NCBI GenBank assembly: GCA_019752015.1 | Contig: JAIEMQ010000072.1 | Coordinates: 1-64,000 of the forward strand | DNA length: 64,000 nucleotides | Origin: Cyanobacteriota bacterium | Lineage (GTDB): Bacteria; Acidobacteriota; Vicinamibacteria; Vicinamibacterales; UBA2999 | Direction of reading: 5' to 3' | Part shown: positions 14,279 to 22,818 of the stretch, in pieces | Position numbering within the stretch: position 1 is the first letter of the stretch | How the letters are laid out: each line of letters begins with the position of its first letter | Translations under genes and position numbers: made by a program | Notes under the pieces: generated by a model | What the model was told of the DNA's origin: nothing | What the model saw: only the letters and a program-made list of their open reading frames with translations | The model's database searches: none

Positions 14279-15694
14279 TTAAGCAACCGTCGCGGGCGCG
14301 GCCTGCGTGACCGACTGCTCGCCGTTGCTGTCACCGAACGACTTGACGTCTTCCATGCCCAGGCCGTGCGCGAGCGTCAGGAAGACGTTCGCCATCGGCG
14401 TGGCATCGGCGGCCTTGATATGCAGGTTGCCCTTGAGCAGGCCGTTGGCGTGGCCGAACAGCATCAGCGGGCAGCGGCGATGGTTGTGCACGTTCGGATC
14501 CGCCATCGGCGAACCCCAGACGACCAGCGTCTTCTCGAGCAGGTTGCCGTCGCCTTCCTGGACCGCCTTGAGGCGATCGAGCAGGTACGGGATCTGGCCG
14601 ACGCGGAACTTGTTGATCTTGTTGAAGTCCATGATCCGATCTTCGCGATCGCCGTGATGCGAGGTCGGGTGGAACGGCAGGTTGACGCCGCTCTCCGGGA
14701 ACGAGCGGTTCTGCGCGTCGCGTCCGGTCTTGAACGAGATGATGCGCGTCATGTCGGTCTCGAGCGCGAGCACCTGCAGGTCGAACATCAGGCGCATGTG
14801 CTCCTGGAACGAGTCGGGCACGCCCGCGGGCGCGTCCGGCAGCGCGCGCGCCTCGCCGCTGGTGTTGCGCGCTTCGATCGCCTGGATGCGGCGCTCGATT
14901 TCGCGCACGTGCGTGAGGTAGCGATCGAGACGGTTCTTGTCGCCGTTGCCGAGCTCCTTGCGCACGTCGGCCACTTCACCCTGGATGAAGTCGAGGATGC
15001 TGCGGCGCGTCTTGCGGCGGTTGGTGCGGTCGGCCTCGGAGCCGCCGGTGCCGAACAGCATGTCGAAGGCGACGCGCGGGTCGCGGATCATCGGCAGCGG
15101 CTCGTTCGGCGACGCCCAGCTGATCGAGTCGGTGTAGGCGCACGAGTAGTTGTAGGTGCAGCCGCCGGCCTGGTCGAGGCTCTCGATGCAGAACTGCATC
15201 GACGGCATCGGCGTGCCCTGCCCGAAGTGCTGCGCATACATCTGGTCGAACGACGTGCCGGCCCAGATGTCGGAGCCCTGCGTCTGCTTCGGATGCGACT
15301 GCGTCAGGAACACCGCGCTCGAGCGGAAGTGGTCGCCGCCGATTTCCGGGGCGGTGAACGCTTCGGCCATCCGGACGTCGGTGTTCGAGACGATCGTCAT
15401 GTGCTCGCGATACGGCTCGAGCGACGACAGCGCGCTGTCGGCGGTAATCGTGAAGTTGCTGCCGGTGGTTTCCGGCGCGTAGAGGAACCTGCTGGCGCCC
15501 CACTTGTTGCAGCCGGCGAGGCCGTGCACCTCCTCGACGCAGATCAGGCGGGTGCGGTCGGCTGCCGCGGCCCCCGTGCTGCGCGTGGCCTTGGCGGCCA
15601 CCATGGCATCAAGGAACGGAAGTGCCACCGCGGCGCCCATTGCGCCGCGCAGGAAAGTCCGGCGCTCCATCTGCTTGCCAGTAATGAAATGCAT
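14279..15694 (-). CDS. DUF1552 secreted protein (Tat signal)
   Basis: This is a 471-residue DUF1552 protein, a family of unknown biochemical role that almost always accompanies DUF1592 proteins in Planctomycetota, Acidobacteriota and Myxococcota. The N-terminus MERRTFLRGAMGAAVALPFL (alternative start at 15670) is a twin-arginine signal. Conserved segments include CVEEVHGLAGCNKWG, DHFRSSAVFLTQ, TRIISFKTGRDAQNRSFPES and VWGSPMADPNVHNHRRCPLM. It is co-directional with the DUF1592 gene upstream (spacer of 50 bp holding an 8-bp repeat array) and the ankyrin gene downstream (15 bp). Confidence 0.92.
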   Translation of the reverse strand: MHFITGKQMERRTFLRGAMGAAVALPFLDAMVAAKATRSTGAAAADRTRLICVEEVHGLAGCNKWGASRFLYAPETTGSNFTITADSALSSLEPYREHMTIVSNTDVRMAEAFTAPEIGGDHFRSSAVFLTQSHPKQTQGSDIWAGTSFDQMYAQHFGQGTPMPSMQFCIESLDQAGGCTYNYSCAYTDSISWASPNEPLPMIRDPRVAFDMLFGTGGSEADRTNRRKTRRSILDFIQGEVADVRKELGNGDKNRLDRYLTHVREIERRIQAIEARNTSGEARALPDAPAGVPDSFQEHMRLMFDLQVLALETDMTRIISFKTGRDAQNRSFPESGVNLPFHPTSHHGDREDRIMDFNKINKFRVGQIPYLLDRLKAVQEGDGNLLEKTLVVWGSPMADPNVHNHRRCPLMLFGHANGLLKGNLHIKAADATPMANVFLTLAHGLGMEDVKSFGDSNGEQSVTQAAPATVA

Positions 15695-15704
15695 CGACGT
15701 CTCC

Positions 15705-15744
15705 TAAATCACCAAATCACCACATCGCGAAATCGCGAGATGGT
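15705..15744. repeat. 8-bp periodic array TAAATCAC/CAAATCAC
   Basis: Units TAAATCAC, CAAATCAC, CACATCGC, GAAATCGC and GAGATGG follow at 8-bp period between the DUF1552 start and the DUF1592 stop. It is the same family as the arrays at 24086-24125 and 48803-48850. Confidence 0.75.
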
Positions 15745-18264
15745 TTAGCGTCCGCTCGCCTTCGTTGTATCGGTCGTTGCTGCTTCGGGTTCCACTCGCC
15801 GCATCCTGAACGCGTCGCTCTTGACGACGCCGAGGATGAACGACGAAATCCTGTAGTTGTTCGCTTCGGCGCTCTTCGCAATCGCGCGGATCGCCGGCTG
15901 ATCGAAATACTCAGTGCGGCGGCCCAGCCCGTAGGCCATCAGGTTCTCGCTGAAGTTGCGCACGATCGGCATCGGGCGCTTCAACAACGCGGCGGTCAGG
16001 TCCTCGGTCGAGTGCACCTTGGTGCCGTCGTAGAAGTCGCCGTTGGTGTCGAGCGGCATGCCGTTCTCGCGCTCGCGCCAGCGGCCGGTGACGTCGAAAT
16101 TATCGAGCGCCAGGCCGATCGGATCCATGAAGCGATGGCAGCTGTTGCACGTCGCATTCTGCCGGTGAATCTCGAGGCGCTCTCTCGTCGTCAACAGGCG
16201 GCCCTCCTTGGAGCCGGCCGAGGCTTCGAGATCCGGAACGTCAGGCGGCGGTGGCGGCGGCGGCGTGCCGAGCAGCACTTCCATCACCCACTTGCCGCGC
16301 AACACCGGCGACGTGCGATTGGCCAGCGAGGACTGCACGAGCATCGTGCCCTGGCCGAGCACGCCGCGGCGCGTCGCATCGGGATACGTGACGCGGCGGA
16401 ACTCGCGGCCGACGACGCCCTTGATGCCGTAGTGCTTGGCCAGGCGATCGTTGAGGAACGTGTAGTCGGCGGTCAGCAGCTCGAGCACCGATCGATCTTC
16501 GCGAACCAGGTTGCGGAAGAACAGCTTCGTCTCGGTGCGCATCGCCTCGGCGAGGTTCTCGTCGAAGTTCGGATAGAAGTTCGGATCCGGATGCACCTTG
16601 TCGACGTCCTGCAGGCGCAGCCACTGCGCCGCGAACCGCTCGGCGAGCGCGTCGCTGCGCGGATCGGCGAGCATGCGGCGCGCGTGCTTCTCGAGGCCGG
16701 CCAGCGTCGACAGTTCCTTGCGCTGCGCGGCGTCGATCAGCTGCTGATCCGGCGGCAGGCCCCACAGGAAGAACGACAGGCGCGATGCGAGATCGATGTC
16801 CGCCACGCGATAGGTGCCGCCCGAGCGCGCGTCGGTCGGCGCCTTCTCGAGACGGAAGATGAAGTGCGGGCTGGCGAGGATCGCTTCGAGCGAAGCGCGC
16901 ACGCCGGCTTCGAAACCATTCTTCGCCGCTTCCGCTTCGTAGAAGGGCATCAGGCGGCTGATCTCGACCGCCGTCGCCGGACGGCGATACGCCTCGCCGG
17001 CCATGCGCGTGACGATCTGTTTCGCGCACGTCGCCTCATCCGCCTTCGACGTCGGACGGCAGCTGAAGATTTTCTTGCGGCTCGGCGTCATCGAGATGCC
17101 GGTCGTCTTGTACGGACCGCGCACCACCACGTCGCGCAGCTGCGGCAACGTCGTCACGCCGCCGCCGCCCGATCCGCCGCCGGCGTTCGACCACTCGTGC
17201 GGGCGAATCAGATCTTCGTAAGGACCGTCGGAGCGCTTGACGAACGCGGCCGCGAGCTTGTGCTGGCCGGCCTTGACCAGGATCGGGTCCGTGAAGAGGG
17301 GCGTGGCGCCGCTGCCGTCGGCGGCGATCTGCGGGCCGTTCTCGTACGCGAGCAGCGCCACACGCTGCCCGTCGATCGAAATGTCGATGTCCTCGTAGCG
17401 CGAGTTGTCGCCGTTGGTGAACGTCACTTCGAAGGCGTATTCACCGTCGGCGGGGAACACGTGATCGACGACCATGCCGCCGCGCGTGCCGTACGGCGCG
17501 CCCTCGACGTGATCCCACGGATGCTGCGAGACGTAGGTCGGATTGGTGTAGGTCTTGTCGATCGCCGGCGCGTTCTTGTCGCCGACCGCCATGCGGCTGA
17601 TGTCGCCGGCCGCATTCAAGTACGACTCGAGCAGCGTCGGCGAGAGCGCCTGTTCATCGGCGATGTTGTCGAAGTTCGCGCTCATCGTGTCCTGCGGCAG
17701 CCAGCTCGCCGCGTTGACGTCGATGTCGAGCAGCTCCTTGATGGCGCGCGAATACTCGGCGCGGTTGAGGCGCGGGAACGTGCGTCCGCCCGGATTGGGA
17801 TTGGCTTTCGCGTAGGCGTCGACGCTCGTCTCGAGCGCGTGAATGAAACCCTGATACACCGCGGGCTCAGGACGCGGCATGCCCGGCGGCGGCATCATGC
17901 TCGCCTGCAGCTTGCGAATCACGCGCTCGCTGACGTCGGCGTGCTCGCCGGCCTTCGCGAAGTCGAACGACGCGAGCGTGAGGCTGCCGGCGCGATCCTT
18001 GTTGCGATCGTTGTGGCAGCCGACGCAGTACCGCTTGACGAGACCGTTGTAATCAGCCGCCGCAGTGGTCGTCGAATGAGAAACAGCAACCTTCGCTGTC
18101 GCGACAGCAGCCTTGGTCGCAGGCGATGGCGATTGCGCCGGCTTGCCCTCCGTCGCTTTCGCGGAGGAGGGTTGTTGCGCTGCGATCGCGGTGACGAGCC
18201 CCAGGCACAACGCAGCGGTGCCGAGGGAGATTGAACCGGCTGTTTTCATTCCTGTATTCCCCAC
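15745..18264 (-). CDS. DUF1592/DUF1588 c-type-cytochrome-like secreted protein
   Basis: This is an 839-residue exported protein with the DUF1587-DUF1595-DUF1592-DUF1588-DUF1585 order of the planctomycete cytochrome-like family. A haem-binding CVGCH (about residue 80) is followed by NRAEYSRAIKELLDIDV (DUF1587), PHFIFRLEK and RLSFFLWGLPPDQQL (DUF1592), RRGVLGQGTMLVQSSLANRT (DUF1588), and a second CNSCH with FMDPIGLALDNFDVTGRWR. The signal peptide starts at residue 1 or at Met5. Between the leader and the first haem site is SSAKATEGKP, which is encoded by a copy of a dispersed DNA repeat (18143-18172). It heads the five-gene operon. The activity is unknown; electron transfer or oxidation of polymers has been suggested for such pairs. 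Confidence 0.9.
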   Translation of the reverse strand: MGNTGMKTAGSISLGTAALCLGLVTAIAAQQPSSAKATEGKPAQSPSPATKAAVATAKVAVSHSTTTAAADYNGLVKRYCVGCHNDRNKDRAGSLTLASFDFAKAGEHADVSERVIRKLQASMMPPPGMPRPEPAVYQGFIHALETSVDAYAKANPNPGGRTFPRLNRAEYSRAIKELLDIDVNAASWLPQDTMSANFDNIADEQALSPTLLESYLNAAGDISRMAVGDKNAPAIDKTYTNPTYVSQHPWDHVEGAPYGTRGGMVVDHVFPADGEYAFEVTFTNGDNSRYEDIDISIDGQRVALLAYENGPQIAADGSGATPLFTDPILVKAGQHKLAAAFVKRSDGPYEDLIRPHEWSNAGGGSGGGGVTTLPQLRDVVVRGPYKTTGISMTPSRKKIFSCRPTSKADEATCAKQIVTRMAGEAYRRPATAVEISRLMPFYEAEAAKNGFEAGVRASLEAILASPHFIFRLEKAPTDARSGGTYRVADIDLASRLSFFLWGLPPDQQLIDAAQRKELSTLAGLEKHARRMLADPRSDALAERFAAQWLRLQDVDKVHPDPNFYPNFDENLAEAMRTETKLFFRNLVREDRSVLELLTADYTFLNDRLAKHYGIKGVVGREFRRVTYPDATRRGVLGQGTMLVQSSLANRTSPVLRGKWVMEVLLGTPPPPPPPDVPDLEASAGSKEGRLLTTRERLEIHRQNATCNSCHRFMDPIGLALDNFDVTGRWRERENGMPLDTNGDFYDGTKVHSTEDLTAALLKRPMPIVRNFSENLMAYGLGRRTEYFDQPAIRAIAKSAEANNYRISSFILGVVKSDAFRMRRVEPEAATTDTTKASGR
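18143..18172. repeat. In-frame copy of the AKATE(D/G)K repeat element
   Basis: On the minus strand the segment aligns base by base with the element at 20871-20898, with a handful of substitutions. It is translated as SSAKATEGKP in a low-complexity linker after the DUF1592 signal peptide. Confidence 0.65.
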
Positions 18265-18415
18265 GACGCACGAACATCCAATGGCGCCGAGAGGCTATCT
18301 CGGCGTCCTACTTGAATCTGCGGAAAATATACACCCAATCGGCCGTAAGCATAGATGGGGCAAGAAGATATGACCTTTGAAGACAACCGCTTACAAGGCC
18401 CCTGAACGAGGAAAA

Positions 18416-18440
18416 GCGGGCGGTTGACCTAACCGCCCGC
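18416..18440 (-). terminator. Intrinsic terminator after the metallo-beta-lactamase-fold gene
   Basis: GCGGGCGGTT and AACCGCCCGC form a perfect 10-bp stem with loop GACCT. On the minus strand it is followed by TTTTCCTC. It lies 37 bp past the stop at 18478. Bases 18265-18415 hold no other recognisable feature. Confidence 0.8.
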
Positions 18441-18477
18441 CCCAGATCGTCGAAATACTCAGAATTTCGCGGTTTTG

Positions 18478-19362
18478 CTACCTGGTCTCGTCGTAAATCA
18501 GCTGCACCGCGGCTTTGACGTTCTCGTTCTTATAGCCGGGATACTTGGCAACGCTGAAGGCGGCCGTGGCCTCGTCCACCGACCTGCCCGCCTTCTTCGA
18601 GGCTTGCGCCGACGCAACGAGATCGGCGAGGAACTTCGCGTACTCCTGGACGTCGCTCACTTTCATCATCGGGCTGTGGCCCGGGATGACGGTGTCGATG
18701 TTCTTCAACGCCGCCGCCGCGCCGGCAAGCGTCTTCGGATAGTCGACGCACGACCCGCCGTTCGCGGCATCGCAGCGCGGTGCGTCCTTCCACGCGAACA
18801 TGTCGCCCATCGCGGCAATGCGCAGCGCGGGAAACACGATCACCGCATCACCGTTCGTGTGCGCGCGGCCGAAGTAGTGCAGATCGATCTGCGACGCGCC
18901 CTTGCCCAGCGTCAACTTCGTGGCAAAGGTCTTCGACGGCAGGAACTGCGCCTTGTCGCCGCCGAACACCGGCATCTTCGCCATGTTCGCCTTGGTGTTC
19001 TCGTGCGCGACGATCTCCACCTTGCCGAACTTGTCGTCGTTGCCGGTGTGATCGCCGTGCGTGTGCGTGTTGATGATCATCGTCACCGGTTTCGCCGTGA
19101 TGCCCTTCACTTTCTCGAGCAGCGCCGGGCCCCATGCCGCGAGCTTGGTGTCGACCAGCGTGACGCCGGCATCGGTGATGAACACGGACACATTGCCGCC
19201 GCTGAACGCTTCCCGCGGCTGCGGGCTCGAGCTCGTGATCACGAAAAAGTTGTCCTTCAACTTCACGACTTCGAGCTGCGCGGCGGTCGGCGTCGTCGCT
19301 TGATAAGCGGCGACCGCCGAGCCGACGGCCACGATGCCAGCAAGAATGAGAAGGCGTTTCAT
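18478..19362 (-). CDS. Secreted metallo-beta-lactamase-fold hydrolase
   Basis: The ATG at 19362 overlaps the previous stop by 4 bp and gives a 294-residue protein with a signal peptide (MKRLLILAGIVAVGSAVAAY). The metal-binding motif NTHTHGDHTGNDD (HxHxDH) and the later HTNGDAVIVFPALRIAAMGD and VIPGHSPMM identify the metallo-beta-lactamase fold. The substrate is unknown; subclass B3-like lactamases and lactonases share this layout. The frame continues upstream into the methyltransferase gene but that part is out-of-frame coding. It is coupled to the exported methyltransferase and followed by a terminator. Confidence 0.88.
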   Translation of the reverse strand: MKRLLILAGIVAVGSAVAAYQATTPTAAQLEVVKLKDNFFVITSSSPQPREAFSGGNVSVFITDAGVTLVDTKLAAWGPALLEKVKGITAKPVTMIINTHTHGDHTGNDDKFGKVEIVAHENTKANMAKMPVFGGDKAQFLPSKTFATKLTLGKGASQIDLHYFGRAHTNGDAVIVFPALRIAAMGDMFAWKDAPRCDAANGGSCVDYPKTLAGAAAALKNIDTVIPGHSPMMKVSDVQEYAKFLADLVASAQASKKAGRSVDEATAAFSVAKYPGYKNENVKAAVQLIYDETR

Positions 19363-20153
19363 TTGCCCCTGGTTGCGGTCATCGCCGAAGGCGACGTGAA
19401 GACGATCGAGTTGCCGTTCACCGTGCCGGTCCACTTCTGGCTGCCGGCCTGCAGCGTGATCTCGTTGCCGCGGAGGCGGCCCTGGACCGCCTGGCTGCCG
19501 AGCGTGCCGGACAGCATCTGGAAGTTCTGCGTCAGCGTCAGCGCGCCGCTCGGCGTGCTCCACGTGCCGGCCACCTTCGCGGGCACGATCCAGAAGAGGG
19601 CCGTGCACCAGCTGGACGAGCAGCCGTCGGTCACGGTCGCCGTCTCATCGGCCTGCCAGTCTTCCATCGTGAACGTGTTCGACACGATGCGCGTGCCGGG
19701 CTTCAGGTCCAGAATCTTCGGCCGCAGCTTCAGGTTGATCGACGGCAGCAGGAACATCGTGATGACGTCGGCCTTGGACAGATCGGTTTCGAAAAGGTCG
19801 GCCTTCACGAACGTCGCGCGATCGGTCACGCCGGCGGCCTTCGCGTTGCGATTCGACAACTCCACCATGTCGGGGTTGTATTCGATGCCCATCGATCGCG
19901 CGCCGCGCTTCGCGGCGGTGATCACGGTGCGGCCGTCGCCCGATCCCAGGTCCATCACGAAGTCGGTCTTCGTGACCTTGGCCATGTCGAGCATCTTGTC
20001 GACCACGGCCTGCGGCGTGGGGACCCACACCACGTCCTTACCGGCCTGGCCGACCTGCGGCTCGAACGGCTTCTGCCCGGTGGTCTGGGCGAACGCCGTG
20101 GCCGCGACCATCAGGGTCACCACCAGGGGTGCAATAACTCGTCGTGTGATCAT
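19359..20153 (-). CDS. Exported SAM-methyltransferase-like protein with C-terminal extension
   Basis: The ATG at 20153 gives 264 residues with a signal peptide (TRRVIAPLVVTLMVAATAFAQ); an ATG at 20174 is an alternative. The methyltransferase core carries FVMDLGSGDGRTVITAAKRG, MGIEYNPDMVELS and KADLFETDLSKADVITMFLL. A C-terminal 80-residue part (TWSTPSGALTLTQNFQMLSG, GNEITLQAGSQKWTG) looks like a small beta-domain absent from its paralog at 2084-2590. An exported methyltransferase is unexpected because SAM is cytosolic. It is translationally coupled to the metallo-beta-lactamase-fold gene. Confidence 0.78.
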   Translation of the reverse strand: MITRRVIAPLVVTLMVAATAFAQTTGQKPFEPQVGQAGKDVVWVPTPQAVVDKMLDMAKVTKTDFVMDLGSGDGRTVITAAKRGARSMGIEYNPDMVELSNRNAKAAGVTDRATFVKADLFETDLSKADVITMFLLPSINLKLRPKILDLKPGTRIVSNTFTMEDWQADETATVTDGCSSSWCTALFWIVPAKVAGTWSTPSGALTLTQNFQMLSGTLGSQAVQGRLRGNEITLQAGSQKWTGTVNGNSIVFTSPSAMTATRGK

Positions 20154-20216
20154 CGGAATCATCTCCATCAGCAAAAGTTCAGGGCAGAGAGTATACGTCG
20201 GCGGAACGATGGAAAT

Positions 20217-20986
20217 TTACGGTTGCGGGGATTGCTGGATGCGATACAACGCGGCGTCGGTCCTCAGGAAGATCGCGCCGCCGGCCACCGCCATCGATGC
20301 GAGATGACCGCCATCGAGTTTGTTGGTGGCGAGACGGCGCGCCGGGTTTCCGGGCTCGACGACGGTCGTCACACCCTGCTCGGCAGGAAAATACAGCCGG
20401 CCGTCGGCAAACACCGGCGATGCGGAATAGGTGCCTCCGAGCCGGCTTTGCCAGATCACATTGCCGGTGCGCGCGTCGATACACGTCGCGATGCCGCCGT
20501 CGTTCACGATATACAACTCGTTGCCGACCACGATCGGCGAGGGCGTGAGCGGCGCGCCGCGCTTCAATGACCAGGCGATGTGGGTCTTCGTCACGTCGCC
20601 TTTGCCGTCGGGCCGCACCGCGAGCAGTTCGGGCTGCTGAAAGCCGGTGGTGATGAACACCAGGCCGTGCGCGAATACCGGGCGCGGCACGTTCGAAAAT
20701 CCCTCGTCGTAACGGACGCGCCAGATTTCCTTGCCCGTCAGCGGATCGTAGGCCCGCGCGCGGAATGCACCGACGCTGATCAGCTGATCCTGGTTTCGCT
20801 CCACTCGATCGGCAGTCCACGTTCGGTAGAGTGTCCCTGCGCGCCAGGTCCTCGAAACTCGGGCCATCCATCCTTCGCCAAGGCTACGGAGGACAAGCGT
20901 TGCGCCCCAGCCTCGCAGACGCACAACAGCGTCAACGCGATCGCGAGCGATCCTCGCCCCCTGTAGCCTTGGCGAAGAGAGGTCAA
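20217..20986 (-). pseudogene. Broken PQQ-binding-like beta-propeller gene
   Basis: Two frames encode the ends of a secreted PQQ-propeller protein. The 5' part has a leader and DGWPEFRGPGAQGHSTERGL PIEWSET, the typical first blade. At about 20790-20800 the frame shifts directly to a late blade (AYDPLTGKEIWRVRYDEGFS, then YIVNDGGIATCIDARTGNVI and LGGTYSASPVFADGRLYFPA). The expected middle blades are missing, so an internal deletion removed part of the propeller and broke the frame. Copies of a dispersed repeat lie in the leader (encoding SLRQGYRG from a TTG start) and before the first blade (encoding LSSVALAKDG). The first codon overlaps the sensor kinase stop. Confidence 0.75.
20871..20980. 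repeat. Inverted pair of the CTTCGCCAAGGCTACGG element
   Basis: One copy (20871-20898) reads CCTTCGCCAAGGCTACGG and continues AGGACAAGCG on the plus strand. The second (20959-20980) is the inverted core, CTGTAGCCTTGGCGAAGAG. They are about 60 bp apart inside the remnant PQQ gene. Confidence 0.75.
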
Positions 20987-22800
20987 GTCTGATTCGCCAG
21001 AACTTCAGCCGGAGTGGACTTCGCCGCGGGCAGCGTGAAGTAGAACGTGGCGCCGCCGGCAATCTTGCCTTCGGCCCAGACGCGGCCGCCGTGGCGGGTG
21101 ATGATGCGATGCACGATCGCCAGGCCGACGCCGGTGCCTTCGAACTCGTCGTTGCGATGCAGCCGCTGGAACACGCCGAACAGTTTCTCGGCGTAGCGCT
21201 CGTCGAAGCCGGCGCCGTTGTCGCGGACCAGGTAGACGGTTTCGCCGTTGATGATGTTGCAGCCGATCGTGATCGCCGGATTCGGCACGCCCGACGTGAA
21301 CTTGATCGCGTTCGAGATCAGGTTGATGAACACCTGGTTGAGCAGCGCCGGCTCGCCGTAACACGGCGGCAGCGGCTTCACCGACAGCTCGATGTCGCGG
21401 CCCGACGCGGCGATCGCCTCCCGCGCCGCCGTCGTCGCCAGCGCGGTGAGATCGACCGCCTGCCTCGACATCGTCGTGCGTCCGATGCGCGAGAACGCGA
21501 GCAGATCGTCGATCAGCTGTCCCATGCGCCGCGCGTTCTGCTTGACGCGCTCGAGATGGTGGCGCGCCTGCGGCTCGAGCGTGTCGCCGTGATCCTCCTC
21601 GAGAATCTGCACGAAGCCGGCGATCGCCCGCAGCGGCGCGCGCAGATCGTGCGACACGGAATAGCTGAACGCCTCGAGCTCGCGGTTGGCGGCGCGCAGC
21701 TCCGATGTCCGCGTCTCGACGCGCAGCTCGAGATCGGCGCGCGCCAGCTCCACTTTCTGCGCCATGGTGTTGAACGAGTCCGCGAGCCGGCCGATCTCGT
21801 CTTCGCGATCGATCTCGACGTGCACGTGCGCGCGCGATTCGGCGACGGCCTCGGCGGCTTCGGTCACTTCGAGCAGCGGCGTCGTGATCCGCCGCGTCGT
21901 CACCAGTCCGATCGCGGCGGCAATCAACAGCACGGTCGTGGCGATCACGAGCGAACGCATCAGGAACCGCCGCACCGGACCGAGCACGGCCGAGCGCGGC
22001 ATTTCCACCGCGATCACCCACGGCGTTTGCGGTATCGCCACCGCCCACGCGTAGGCGCGCGGCATGCCATCGCGCTCGTAATCCCACAGGCGATCGGCGC
22101 CGGCGCCGGTGATCGGAATGCCGGTGACCGGCGCGGCCAGATTCGTCCACGCCGAGCCGTCCTGGTTGCCGATTACGATCGACGCCTCGGATCCGATCAA
22201 GCCGCTCAAGAGCGCGACCGTCTGCTGCGTCTGCGACGGATTCGCGAGCCGGCGCCGCTCGACGACGTAACCGAGGGCTTCGCCGTCGGCTTCAACGCGC
22301 CCGCCAACGGGATACAGGAGCCGCGAGCCTTCGGTCCGCAGCGCGCCGATGCTGGCGGTGTTGGCGGAGTTCAACTCGGCCAGCAGCGTCTTCAGCGTTT
22401 CACCGGTTACTTCAGTGAACGCCGCTCCCGCCGCGAAGATTCGTTTCCCCAACGGATCCCAGAGCTCAACGTCGCCGAACTCGATCGCATTGCCAAGGTA
22501 AGTGGTGATCGCGTTGCGGATCGTCGTTTCATGCGAGGCGTCGCGCGATCTCAGGTATGCAGCCACTTCGGGGCGGCGCATGAACTGCTGCATGGCGGTC
22601 ACACGCTGGCGCGCCGACGCGCCGAACACGGTCGCCATTTGTGCTGCCGCGTCCTGCAGCCGCTGCGATGCCATATCGACGAGCGCGCGTTGCAGCTCGA
22701 CGTACGACGCCACGGTCATGGCGCCGAGCGCCGCCAGGAGCAGCAGCGACTGCAGCAGTGGAATCTTGACGGCGAGAGACTGCCGGCTGCGAAAAGGCAT
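20983..22800 (-). CDS. Membrane sensor histidine kinase (Cache-HAMP-HisKA-HATPase)
   Basis: This is a 605-residue kinase. A first membrane helix (LLQSLLLLAALGAMTVASYV) precedes a periplasmic sensor of about 250 residues with Cache-like features (YVVERRRLAN, AVAIPQTPWVIAVE). A second membrane helix (LVIATTVLLIAAAIGLVTT), HAMP and a short coiled coil follow. The H-box AFSYSVSHDLRAPLRAIAGF is of the phytochrome-like type. The ATPase has NQVFINLISNAIKFT (N), RDNGAGFDERYAEKLFGVFQ RLH (G1/F) and GTGVGLAIVHRI (G2). No response regulator is adjacent, so it is an orphan kinase. It is divergent from the MFS transporter with only 18 bp between start codons. Confidence 0.93.
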   Translation of the reverse strand: MPFRSRQSLAVKIPLLQSLLLLAALGAMTVASYVELQRALVDMASQRLQDAAAQMATVFGASARQRVTAMQQFMRRPEVAAYLRSRDASHETTIRNAITTYLGNAIEFGDVELWDPLGKRIFAAGAAFTEVTGETLKTLLAELNSANTASIGALRTEGSRLLYPVGGRVEADGEALGYVVERRRLANPSQTQQTVALLSGLIGSEASIVIGNQDGSAWTNLAAPVTGIPITGAGADRLWDYERDGMPRAYAWAVAIPQTPWVIAVEMPRSAVLGPVRRFLMRSLVIATTVLLIAAAIGLVTTRRITTPLLEVTEAAEAVAESRAHVHVEIDREDEIGRLADSFNTMAQKVELARADLELRVETRTSELRAANRELEAFSYSVSHDLRAPLRAIAGFVQILEEDHGDTLEPQARHHLERVKQNARRMGQLIDDLLAFSRIGRTTMSRQAVDLTALATTAAREAIAASGRDIELSVKPLPPCYGEPALLNQVFINLISNAIKFTSGVPNPAITIGCNIINGETVYLVRDNGAGFDERYAEKLFGVFQRLHRNDEFEGTGVGLAIVHRIITRHGGRVWAEGKIAGGATFYFTLPAAKSTPAEVLANQT

Positions 22801-22818
22801 GTCCGGCTACAGCCTACA

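Noticed and set aside
16012-18234. 740-codon plus-strand open frame opposite the DUF1592 gene
   Set aside because: No recognisable domain, biased composition (Arg, His, Ala, Val), while the minus strand has CxxCH and DUF motifs.
21091-22818. Long plus-strand frame antisense to the sensor kinase, fused to the MFS frame
   Set aside because: Arg/His/Asp-rich composition typical of antisense high-GC frames; the kinase on the other strand has all motifs, and the MFS protein has its own start at 22819.
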